A stretch of 64,000 nucleotides of DNA from Marinicellulosiphila megalodicopiae. Its GTDB lineage: Bacteria > Pseudomonadota > Gammaproteobacteria > Pseudomonadales > Natronospirillaceae. Positions 36,819 to 44,557 of the stretch are shown in pieces (the first letter of the stretch is position 1; each line of letters opens with the position of its first letter). Under the pieces are notes generated by a model, which had not been told where the DNA came from, did not search any database, and was given only the letters and a program-made list of their open reading frames with translations. The position numbers and the translations under genes were made by a program. The stretch spans positions 868,001 to 932,000 of the forward strand of contig NZ_AP023087.1 of NCBI RefSeq assembly GCF_045862395.1, in the 5' to 3' direction.

Positions 36819-38162
36819 TTATTTGTTTTCTAATTTATGTTCTAAGTAGTGAATATTAACGCCACCTTGTTGGAAGTGACCATCACGTACTAAATCTTTT
36901 TGAAGTGGTATGTTGGTTTTTATGCCTTCAATTAACAATTCATCTAAAGCAGATTGCATGCGCATTAAAGCAGCTTTGCGATCTTTATCATGAGTGATTA
37001 ACTTACCAATCATCGAGTCATAAGTTGGTGGAACGTTGTAGCCACTGTAAATATGAGAATCCCAACGCACACCTAAACCGCCAGGGGCGTGCATATGTGT
37101 CACTAATCCAGGGCTTGGCATAAAGTTTTCTGGGTTTTCAGCATTAATACGACATTCAAACGCATGGCCGTTTAATTTAACGTCATCTTGAGTAATAGAT
37201 AATTTGTTACCCGCAGCAATGTTCAATTGCTCACGAATAATATCCACACCCGTTACCATTTCAGATACTGGATGCTCAACCTGAACACGAGTGTTCATTT
37301 CAATGAAGTAGAAATTGCCATCTTCGTATAGGAACTCAAAAGTACCTGCACCGCGATAACCAATTTCAATACACGCATCCACACAAGATTTTAAACAAGC
37401 TGCGCGAGCTGTTTCATCAAGGCCAGGAGCGGGCGCTTCTTCTAATACTTTTTGGTGGCGACGTTGTAATGAACAATCACGGTCATACAAATGAACCGCA
37501 TTGCCTTGGCCATCTGCTAACACTTGCACTTCAACGTGGCGTGGGTTTTGAAGATATTTCTCCATATAAACCGTGCCATCACCAAAGAACATCTGTGCTT
37601 CGTTTTTGGTTAATGCAATCGACGTAGTTAATGATGCTTCAGAGTGAACAACACGCATACCGCGTCCACCACCACCAGCTGCAGCTTTAATGATAATTGG
37701 GTAGCCAATTTTACGAGCCACAGCGTGTGAGCGTTCGTCATCATCATCTAATGGGCCACCAGAACCAGGTACGGTCGGTACGCCAGATTTAACCATCGCT
37801 TTAATTGCTTGAACTTTATCGCCCATAAGACGAATGGTTTCCGCTCTTGGTCCGATGAATTTAAAACCCGATTTTTCAACTTGTTCAGCAAAAGCTGCGT
37901 TTTCAGCTAAAAAGCCGTAACCTGGGTGAATGGCTACTGAGTCTGTTACTTCAGCCGCTGCAATTAATGCAGGGATGTTTAAATAACTTTCTGATGATGG
38001 GTTTGGCCCAATACATACAGATTCATCTGCTAACTTAACGTGCATTAAGTCTTTGTCGATTTTGGAATAAACCGCAACGGTTTTAATTCCCAACTCTTTA
38101 CATGCACGTAAGATGCGAAGTGCGATTTCACCGCGGTTCGCAATCAATACTTTTTCTAACAT
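36819..38162 (-). CDS. accC: Biotin carboxylase, acetyl-CoA carboxylase subunit AccC
   Basis: A 447-aa ATP-grasp biotin carboxylase. Motifs: VLIANRGEIALRILRA, KAAAGGGGRGMRVV (glycine-rich ATP loop), RDCSLQRRHQKVLEEAPAP, and EMNTRVQVEHPVSEMVTG with catalytic residues. It carboxylates biotin on AccB in the first step of fatty-acid synthesis. It follows accB after nine bases. Confidence 0.97.
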   Translation of the reverse strand: MLEKVLIANRGEIALRILRACKELGIKTVAVYSKIDKDLMHVKLADESVCIGPNPSSESYLNIPALIAAAEVTDSVAIHPGYGFLAENAAFAEQVEKSGFKFIGPRAETIRLMGDKVQAIKAMVKSGVPTVPGSGGPLDDDDERSHAVARKIGYPIIIKAAAGGGGRGMRVVHSEASLTTSIALTKNEAQMFFGDGTVYMEKYLQNPRHVEVQVLADGQGNAVHLYDRDCSLQRRHQKVLEEAPAPGLDETARAACLKSCVDACIEIGYRGAGTFEFLYEDGNFYFIEMNTRVQVEHPVSEMVTGVDIIREQLNIAAGNKLSITQDDVKLNGHAFECRINAENPENFMPSPGLVTHMHAPGGLGVRWDSHIYSGYNVPPTYDSMIGKLITHDKDRKAALMRMQSALDELLIEGIKTNIPLQKDLVRDGHFQQGGVNIHYLEHKLENK

Positions 38163-38171
38163 GTTTAAGTC

Positions 38172-38627
38172 CTATTCGATGATGATTAATGGCTGATCAA
38201 ACTCAACCGCTTGACCGTTTTCAATTAAGATTTCTTTAATTACGCCAGACTTATCAGCTTCAATTTGGTTCATCATTTTCATCGCTTCAACGATACAAAC
38301 GGTGTCGCCAGCTTTAACTGTTTGGCCTACTTCACAGAAGTTAGGTGATGAAGGTGACGGTGCGCGGTAGAAAGAACCGACCATTGGTGATTTAACGCTA
38401 TGACCCGTTTCTACAGAAGCGGCAGCTTCAACTGGTGCTGCTACAGCAGCAGGTGCAGCTACTGGAGCAGGTGCTTGCATAGGTGCAGGTGCATACTGGT
38501 AAGGTGCTTGGATTTTTGTCGATGAACGGCTGATACGAATCGATTCTTCGCCTTCTGATATTTCAATCTCGTCGATGCCTGACTCTTCTAATAATTCGAT
38601 TAACTTCTTTACTTTGCGAATATCCAT
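38172..38627 (-). CDS. accB: Biotin carboxyl carrier protein AccB
   Basis: A 151-aa protein with a MDIRKVKKLIELLEESGIDE N-terminus, a Pro/Ala-rich hinge (about residues 44-73) and a C-terminal biotinyl domain. The biotin-attachment lysine is K117 in EAMKMMNQIE. It is the middle gene of aroQ-accB-accC. Confidence 0.97.
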   Translation of the reverse strand: MDIRKVKKLIELLEESGIDEIEISEGEESIRISRSSTKIQAPYQYAPAPMQAPAPVAAPAAVAAPVEAAASVETGHSVKSPMVGSFYRAPSPSSPNFCEVGQTVKAGDTVCIVEAMKMMNQIEADKSGVIKEILIENGQAVEFDQPLIIIE

Positions 38628-38658
38628 TGGGAAACCCTTATATTAAATGATGATGTTT

Positions 38659-39099
38659 TTACTGATCTGTTAAAAATTTGTGTGCCGATTCAATGGCATA
38701 CAAATAACCTTGGCTGCCCAAGCCGCAAATAACGCCTCGAGCTAAATCTGAAAAATACGAGTGATGACGAAATGCTTCGCGGGCATGTACGTTGGATAAA
38801 TGCACCTCTATAAAAGGCACATCGATTGCCGATAATGCGTCACGAATCGCTACACTGGTATGGGTAAATGCGGCGGGATTGATAACAATAAAATCCACGA
38901 TGCCTCTGCTTTGTTGAATTTTTTCAATCAATTCAACCTCGGCATTGGACTGCATGAAATCTAATTGGTGCCCAAAAGACTCAGCTTTTAAAGTGCACGA
39001 AGTGTGTATGTCATTAAGTGTTTCATGACCATACACTTCGGGCTCTCTGGTGCCGAGCATATTTAGATTAGGACCATTAATTATTAGCAATTTTGCCAT
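38659..39099 (-). CDS. aroQ: 3-dehydroquinate dehydratase type II
   Basis: A 146-aa type II dehydroquinase of the shikimate pathway. The start at 39099 gives MAKLLIINGPNLNMLGTREP, the family N-terminus; the frame continues upstream 44 codons without family sequence. Catalytic Tyr is in GTREPEVYG; NPAAFTHTSVA and EVHLSNVHAREAFRHHS are conserved. The aroQ-accB-accC order is widespread in gammaproteobacteria. Confidence 0.96.
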   Translation of the reverse strand: MAKLLIINGPNLNMLGTREPEVYGHETLNDIHTSCTLKAESFGHQLDFMQSNAEVELIEKIQQSRGIVDFIVINPAAFTHTSVAIRDALSAIDVPFIEVHLSNVHAREAFRHHSYFSDLARGVICGLGSQGYLYAIESAHKFLTDQ

Positions 39100-39439
39100 T
39101 GTTTTACCTAAAATTTGATTCAAACAAGTATATGAAAATCTCATATTACTTGGCTGGTTAAATATCATTTTTGTCGATTGTTTTAGATAACATCTATGAA
39201 CAGTTCGACAAAAGGAGGGGTAATGTAACATTAAAGAAAAGTTGCGTAAACTTTGTTGTTAAATTCTGTAAAGTTCTGTGATATTGCTTTTAGTTGACTG
39301 ATCAAAAAATAATCAGAGGTTGACTTCTATTCGTTTAAAATTTGTTATGGATTACTTGTTTTCCATTGAACCTTACCCCTGCATAAGGCATAATCGCGCC
39401 CGAAAATTAGTCCAATGAAGTCCGATTGAAGGTCCCTAG
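39100..39439. other. Divergent intergenic region aroQ / panD with a promoter on each strand
   Basis: 340 bases without a gene. On the minus strand TTGTCG (39211-39206), a 16-base spacer and TATCTA (39189-39184) could drive aroQ-accB-accC. On the plus strand a better promoter drives panD and is listed separately. I see no operator palindrome or small ORF. Confidence 0.55.
39366..39394 (+). promoter_or_regulatory. Sigma-70 promoter for panD
   Basis: TTGAAC (39366-39371), a 17-base spacer and CATAAT (39389-39394). Transcription would begin near 39401, about 40 bases before the panD start, which has GAAGG at ribosome-binding distance. Confidence 0.7.
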
Positions 39440-39820
39440 ATGCAAACAACCATGTTAAAAGCAAAATTACACCAAGCGCGTGTTACCCATGCCGTTTTAA
39501 ATTATGAAGGCAGCTGTGCAATAGATGGCGATTTGTTAGATATGGCCGGAATCCGTGAGTTTGAACAAATTCAAATTTACAATATTGCAAATGGTGAGCG
39601 ATTCACCACTTATGCCATTCGCGGTGAAGAAGGATCCAAAATCATCTCGGTTAATGGTGCTGCGGCTCATAAAGCAGTGGTAGGTGATAGCGTGATTATT
39701 TGCGCGTATGCAAATTATGATGAGCAAGAATTAAAAACTTTCAAACCTCGTATGATTTATATGACAGAAAAAAACGAAGTCAGTCATACAAGTAATGCTA
39801 TTGCTGTTCAATTAGCATAA
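39440..39820 (+). CDS. panD: Aspartate 1-decarboxylase PanD
   Basis: A 126-aa pyruvoyl enzyme making beta-alanine for pantothenate. Self-cleavage between G24 and S25 in YEGSCAID generates the pyruvoyl group. The MLKAKLHQARVTHAVLNYEG and NGAAAHKAVVGDSVII strings are family-typical. Single-gene unit with its own promoter and terminator. Confidence 0.96.
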   Translation: MQTTMLKAKLHQARVTHAVLNYEGSCAIDGDLLDMAGIREFEQIQIYNIANGERFTTYAIRGEEGSKIISVNGAAAHKAVVGDSVIICAYANYDEQELKTFKPRMIYMTEKNEVSHTSNAIAVQLA

Positions 39821-39828
39821 AGAATTCT

Positions 39829-39856
39829 AAAAGCCGTCCCATGACGGCTTTTTTTG
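39829..39856 (+). terminator. Terminator after panD
   Basis: AAGCCGTC / GACGGCTT stem, CCAT loop, then seven T. Confidence 0.88.
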
Positions 39857-39915
39857 TGAGTGTATACTTGCAATAAATTAACGTATTTATTAAAACTTTA
39901 AACAGGAAACTTACC

Positions 39916-41535
39916 GTGAGTAAATTTACCCAGTTATCCGCTTTTACCAAGCTTCAAGCGCATAAAACGCAAATGGATCAAACGAATTTGATCGGATTAT
40001 TTGCAGATGATGCAGATCGCGCAAACAAAATGACAGTCAGTGCTTGCGATATTGAATTAGATTATTCAAAAAACTTAGTAAACGAAGAAACGTTATCTTT
40101 ATTAGTTGAATTGGCAGAGCAGTCAAACTTACAAGGTCAAATCGACAAAATGTTTGGCGGCGAAGTGATTAACGGTTCTGAAAAAAGAAGCGTTTTGCAT
40201 ACGGCTTTACGTGATTTTGATAAAACAACTCCAGAAGCAAAAGGGGTTGTAGCAGATTCATTAGCGAAAGTTGAAAGCTTTGTAAACTCTGTGCATAACG
40301 CAGAATTTGCTGGTTACACAGGTAAAAAATTAACGACGATTGTTAATATCGGAATCGGTGGTTCTTACTTAGGTCCTAAGCTTATTTCTGATGCGTTAAA
40401 ACCATACTGGAAAGAAGGATTTGATATTCAGTACATTGCAAACGTAGATGGCACTGCAGTAACAGAAGGCATGAAAGGCTTAGATCCAGAAACGACGCTT
40501 TTTGTTATCTGTTCTAAATCGTTCGGTACATTAGAGACATTAAAAAATTCTGAAGCGGCACGTGAATGGTTCTTATCCACAGGCGCAAAACAGTCTGATG
40601 TTAAAAATCACTTTGTAGCCGTCACCACCAACCAAAAAGCAGCCGTTGATTTTGGTATTGACGCTGAAAACTTATTTCCTTTATGGGATTGGGTGGGGGG
40701 TCGTTATTCGTTATGGTCAACCATTGGTTTACCTCAAGCGATCCTGTTGGGTATGGATACATTCAAAGAAGTGCTTAAAGGCGCATTTGATATGGATCTG
40801 CATTTTAAAAATACGCCAATCAAAGAAAATCTACCTGCTTTGCTAGGCTTAACGGGTATTTGGTATAACAACTTTTACGATGCTCAGTCTCAGGCAATTT
40901 TAGTATACGACGATTACTTGCAAGAATTACCAAACCATTTACAACAAGTAGACATGGAATCAAACGGTAAAAGCGTGACTCAAGATGGCGACATCGTTGA
41001 TTACAATACCGGTCCAATTATTTGGGGTGGTGCAGGCACTAACGGTCAGCACGCTTATCACCAGTTGTTACATCAAGGTACACGTTTAGTACCTTCTGAT
41101 TTTATCGTTCCGTTAAAATCACATAACCCAGTTGCAGATCACCATCCGTGGTTGTACGCAAACGCAGTGGGTCAAGCTCAGGCGATGTTAGAAGGCAAAA
41201 ACTTAGAACAAGTGACGGCTGAATTAGTATCAAAAGGCATGAGCGAAGAAGATGTTGCGTTTATTGCGCCACATAAAGTACATGCAGGTAATCGTCCAAG
41301 TAACATGATTACGTTTGAACAGTTAACACCAAAAGTGTTGGGTTCATTGATTGCTATGTACGAACATAAAGTGATGGTTCAAGGTGCTATTTGGCAGATC
41401 AACTCGTTTGACCAATGGGGCGTTGAATTAGGTAAAGTATTGGGTGTGGCAGTATTTGATGCATTGCAAACGGGCAATGTTGCAAAAATGGACAGCTCAA
41501 CTGCAAACCTTGTGAATAAATTTCGTGATGCCTAG
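39916..41535 (+). CDS. pgi: Glucose-6-phosphate isomerase
   Basis: A 539-aa phosphoglucose isomerase. Starts at GTG 39916 with AGGAAA upstream. Motifs: NIGIGGSYLGPKLI, VICSKSFGTLETL, DWVGGRYSLWSTIGLP, TGPIIWGGAGTNGQHAYHQLLHQG and the C-terminal SFDQWGVELGKVLG. It interconverts glucose-6-P and fructose-6-P. Normal length, no oddity. Confidence 0.97.
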   Translation: MSKFTQLSAFTKLQAHKTQMDQTNLIGLFADDADRANKMTVSACDIELDYSKNLVNEETLSLLVELAEQSNLQGQIDKMFGGEVINGSEKRSVLHTALRDFDKTTPEAKGVVADSLAKVESFVNSVHNAEFAGYTGKKLTTIVNIGIGGSYLGPKLISDALKPYWKEGFDIQYIANVDGTAVTEGMKGLDPETTLFVICSKSFGTLETLKNSEAAREWFLSTGAKQSDVKNHFVAVTTNQKAAVDFGIDAENLFPLWDWVGGRYSLWSTIGLPQAILLGMDTFKEVLKGAFDMDLHFKNTPIKENLPALLGLTGIWYNNFYDAQSQAILVYDDYLQELPNHLQQVDMESNGKSVTQDGDIVDYNTGPIIWGGAGTNGQHAYHQLLHQGTRLVPSDFIVPLKSHNPVADHHPWLYANAVGQAQAMLEGKNLEQVTAELVSKGMSEEDVAFIAPHKVHAGNRPSNMITFEQLTPKVLGSLIAMYEHKVMVQGAIWQINSFDQWGVELGKVLGVAVFDALQTGNVAKMDSSTANLVNKFRDA

Positions 41536-41550
41536 TAAATAGCACGCATA

Positions 41551-41590
41551 AAAAAAGGGTGATAATCGTAAGGTTATCACCCTTTTTTTT
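41551..41590 (+). terminator. Terminator after pgi
   Basis: AAGGGTGATAA / TTATCACCCTT eleven-base-pair stem, eight-base loop, then a run of T. Its T-tract touches the left end of the inverted-repeat element at 41591. Confidence 0.9.
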
Positions 41591-41780
41591 GGCTATGTTT
41601 TAAATTATTGTTGTTTGAATTATTGTTGTTTGAATTATTTGACCACTATTTTGTCCGCTTGCAACAAGCAACCGACTTTATTTCTTTGATTTCTTTGATT
41701 TACTTGAATCTTTGGGGTGTTTGAAATCTGTTTAAAATCAGAGGGTTATATTCATTGCAACACGAATTTAAAACATAGCC
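41591..41780. repeat. 190-bp element with 16-bp perfect terminal inverted repeats (MITE-like)
   Basis: GGCTATGTTTTAAATT at 41591-41606 is the exact reverse complement of 41765-41780. The interior has no ORF. It holds two copies of a 15-base unit ATTATTGTTGTTTGA (41604-41618 and 41619-41633) and further short TTTCTTTGA-type direct repeats. Size, terminal repeats and lack of coding suggest a miniature inverted-repeat element. No clear target duplication is seen, partly because both flanks are T-rich. Confidence 0.55.
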
Positions 41781-41797
41781 CTTTTTCTCGTAAATAT

Positions 41798-42565
41798 TTA
41801 AGGAGACTCAAACACTTTTTGTTCTTTAGATATCGGGCAGGTAAAAGCAATTTTTCTTAAAGATATTTCTTGGGTTGCTAATTGCTCTTTATCGTCGGTT
41901 TCTTGAATAATTTGAAAACTTGGATTTGCGCTGCATGTTTTTGTTAAACCGTGTACGTCTGTTTTAATTAACATTGCCATGCGAGTTTGATTAACTGCAT
42001 TTTGAAATGAGATTTTTTGAGCTGTACAAAAATCAATTGCAGAAGCATCTATATCACCTTCTAGAGTTACTAATAGCGTTGATTCAATTTGGCCGCTGTT
42101 TAATAAATCATTTAATACGCTCGCCATTTTGCGTGAGTGTGCCAATAAAAATAAACCAGATTGAGCATCACTTGGTAAAGTGATTGGCCAGTAGGGAAGG
42201 CCTTTACGGGCAAATTCAAGTTGTCTTGATACGCAGTGATGATCGCCAAAGTCGTCACCTTGCATAGGGATGCCTTGCGGTTTGTACCAAACTGAATATT
42301 CTTCGCAGTCTTCAATAAGTTCGCAGGCAATGGCTTTACTGTCTAAGCGCGCGTCATCGTAAAACACTTCAATGATATCACCTTCTTGAATGCGGCTGGT
42401 TGCTTTGCGCATGCGTTGACGATGATCACCATCTACCAGCCACACCGCGCCAATTTGGATGCATTTTTTTAGGCGCGTCTTACTAATATTAATATTATCG
42501 ACTAAAAAGTCGATGAGCACTTTTGAGTCTTCAAGCTCAACTTCTAAACCAACATCGGTACGCAT
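41798..42565 (-). CDS. RluA-type pseudouridine-synthase-like protein with degenerate active site
   Basis: A 255-aa protein. Residues about 15-70 form an S4-like RNA-binding domain (LIDFLVDNINISKTRLKKCI ... GDIIEVFY). The rest resembles an RluA-family pseudouridine synthase (VWYKPQGIPMQGDDFGDHH). At the position of the catalytic H-R-L-D-x-x-T-S-G motif it reads LPSDAQSGLFLLA: aligned on SGL, the catalytic Asp position is Ser and an Asp is one residue later. It may be catalytically dead, RNA-binding only, or shifted. Its start has a roughly 140-base intergenic to the tRNA. Confidence 0.65.
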   Translation of the reverse strand: MRTDVGLEVELEDSKVLIDFLVDNINISKTRLKKCIQIGAVWLVDGDHRQRMRKATSRIQEGDIIEVFYDDARLDSKAIACELIEDCEEYSVWYKPQGIPMQGDDFGDHHCVSRQLEFARKGLPYWPITLPSDAQSGLFLLAHSRKMASVLNDLLNSGQIESTLLVTLEGDIDASAIDFCTAQKISFQNAVNQTRMAMLIKTDVHGLTKTCSANPSFQIIQETDDKEQLATQEISLRKIAFTCPISKEQKVFESP

Positions 42566-42661
42566 AATGATTCCAGTTTGAAAAAAATCCTATTCTACCT
42601 CAAAAATAATAGGAGAAAACTGAAAAAACATTATAAATTTCAATAGTTTATAAAAAAATGT

Positions 42662-42689
42662 TTGACATGAAAAAAATTATCCGTAATAT
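42662..42689 (+). promoter_or_regulatory. Strong sigma-70 promoter for tRNA-Ser
   Basis: Perfect TTGACA (42662-42667), a 16-base A/T-rich spacer and TAATAT (42684-42689). Start predicted near 42696, a few bases before the tRNA. Confidence 0.9.
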
Positions 42690-42704
42690 ACGCATCTCTT
42701 CTGC

Positions 42705-42795
42705 GGAGGGGTGGCTGAGTGGCCGAAAGCACTGGTCTTGAAAACCAGCGAGGGTTGATAGCTCTCCAAGAGTTCGAATCTCTTCCCCTCCGCCA
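42705..42795 (+). tRNA. tRNA-Ser (anticodon UGA)
   Basis: GGAGGGG pairs with CCCCTCC (42785-42791), discriminator G and an encoded CCA. The D arm reads GGCTGAGTGGCC; the anticodon stem encloses CTTGAAA, giving anticodon TGA. A long variable arm and TTCGAATC T-loop complete a class II tRNA. Confidence 0.97.
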
Positions 42796-43010
42796 TTTTT
42801 ATTTTCTAACCTATTGATTCATAAAGGTTAATATAAAAATGGCGAGTAACTCGCATCTTGTTAAATCCATGTCAAATCCAAAAACTTCCTAAATAATTCT
42901 TTTTAATATTCTATTTTTTTCGTTCGCCCAAAAAAATACCCATCATAATTTTATCTCGAATCCTATATTGCAATTCGCGGTTATTATAATGGGTTTTGTG
43001 GTTTTTTAAG

Positions 43011-43475
43011 TTATGCGCAGTTTAAAATTAAATTACGCTCTTTGTCATATTGTGCATCATTTAATGTACTACTTTGCCAAAGTTTGATCATCGCTTTTAA
43101 TTTAGTTTGTTGGTGTGCAGGTAATGTTGTAGATAGTTTATTTTGTCTATAAATTTCAATGGCATGTAGGAATTCTAAACTTGCTTTTTTATCCTTAGTG
43201 GCTATTTCAATTAAGCGACCACGATACTCTAATTGGATAAGGTGAATATTTTTCTTTTGTTGAAAAAACAAATTTGTAATGTGTTTGCATTCAATGATTG
43301 TTTCTTTATTGGCATTGCCTGTTGGGTAAATAAATACTCGTAAATTAGTAACAAGTGCAAAGCCTTTTTTTCTTCCAAATAGTCCGTTATTTAAATCTGT
43401 GCTTTCAATAATATGTTCACCAGTAATGATTTGACTGCCTTTGAAGTAATATAATAGTGCGTTTGTAGATTTCAT
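43011..43475 (-). CDS. PH-domain-like protein with SHOCT-like C-terminus, function unknown
   Basis: A 154-aa soluble protein. Start at 43475 was chosen because GGAAGG sits at ribosome-binding distance; ten further codons upstream are open. Residues about 8-100 look like a bacterial PH-type beta fold (GEHIIESTDLNNG, VTNLRVFIYP, LIQLEYRGRLIEI). The last about 30 residues (LKAMIKLWQSSTLNDAQYDK) resemble a SHOCT helix pair. No enzyme motif. Assignment is by pattern only. Confidence 0.6.
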   Translation of the reverse strand: MKSTNALLYYFKGSQIITGEHIIESTDLNNGLFGRKKGFALVTNLRVFIYPTGNANKETIIECKHITNLFFQQKKNIHLIQLEYRGRLIEIATKDKKASLEFLHAIEIYRQNKLSTTLPAHQQTKLKAMIKLWQSSTLNDAQYDKERNLILNCA

Positions 43476-43663
43476 TGTACCTTCCAAATTAATAAATGGC
43501 CTCACCTTGAGGCGATGTTAACTATAGTCCAGAATTTTTAGTTATCCATTAAATTTTAAAATAATATCCATGTTTTTCATACATGTTTTTCATAAGTAGG
43601 TGTAAGTGTATATACAGTGGTAGATAACTTAGGTTTAATTTAAACAACTTATTAATGACACGC

Positions 43664-44557
43664 TTATAAAATGACACTAAGCGCAACACTTGCGGCAATC
43701 ACAAATAATCCTTTTTGTAGAAGTTTTACCCAATCCATCAAAATGTCATCAATGTATTTTTGGTTATTGTCCAAATACACGCCCATCGTACTGTGCCAAT
43801 CGCCTGTAGACTCGGCCGTTAATAATAATTGCTGACACTGATAAGACGCAGGTAAGTCCGCTTTAATAATACTTTGTGAAATACTAATACCTTGTTGGCA
43901 AAGCGAACTTGCCTTTAATAGCTTTTGTTTAAGCTCTTTAGATGTCATGTAGTTAGCAATTAACTTAAAGGCTGTGGCGTAATCAACGGAGCTTTGGCTA
44001 AGGTAATATAAACTGCTGATGCAAATCTGATCAAAAAACAGTTGATATTTTTTATTTTTTTGATGACTGTCCAGTTTGGTTAACCAATAAAATACGTCTT
44101 TTTTTAATAAGCTAAAAAAAATCTTAGTAATAAAATAAATGACACCAAGCTTTAATCCAATCATAAAAAACACATTCATTGCAGGCTGATCACTAAACAA
44201 ATCCACCGCTGCTGTAGAAAGTATGGCAACCAGTAATATAAATAGAGGATACAGTAATTTACCTTTAACCAATTTAAGTCGGCTCTCTCGTTTGGTTTGT
44301 GCGCGCTCAATGGTTTGTAGTGCTTGATCCGTTTGTCCGCAACTTTCAGCGGCATGTAACCAGCTTGCTTGCTCTTTACTGATTAACTCATATTTAAATA
44401 ATGCTTCAGACAAACTTTTGCCTTGATCAATATATTTAGCTGCATCTTTAAATTGTTGTGGGTGCGTTGAAATACTTGCCAGTTTTTTAATAGCGCTGGC
44501 AGGATCCATTCCTGCGCTCATTAATGTGCCTAAATCTCTAAAAATATTCTTTTTCAT
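43664..44557 (-). CDS. Orphan GspF/PilC-like (T2SF) membrane protein
   Basis: A 297-aa protein with two T2SF-type helical domains (about residues 5-110 and 165-275) and three hydrophobic segments (about 103-122, 128-150, 280-297). It is shorter than PilC (405 aa) and divergent: each domain keeps an E-SxG-type turn (AAESCGQTDQALQTIE, TAESTGDWHSTMG). No secretin, ATPase or pseudopilin gene is nearby, and it overlaps polB by four bases. Function unknown. Confidence 0.7.
   Translation of the reverse strand: MKKNIFRDLGTLMSAGMDPASAIKKLASISTHPQQFKDAAKYIDQGKSLSEALFKYELISKEQASWLHAAESCGQTDQALQTIERAQTKRESRLKLVKGKLLYPLFILLVAILSTAAVDLFSDQPAMNVFFMIGLKLGVIYFITKIFFSLLKKDVFYWLTKLDSHQKNKKYQLFFDQICISSLYYLSQSSVDYATAFKLIANYMTSKELKQKLLKASSLCQQGISISQSIIKADLPASYQCQQLLLTAESTGDWHSTMGVYLDNNQKYIDDILMDWVKLLQKGLFVIAASVALSVIL

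Noticed and set aside
43600..43620. LexA box upstream of the PH-domain-like gene
   Set aside because: TGTAAGTGTATATACAGT resembles lexA box 2 but has two extra bases between the half sites, so the CTG-N10-CAG spacing is lost.
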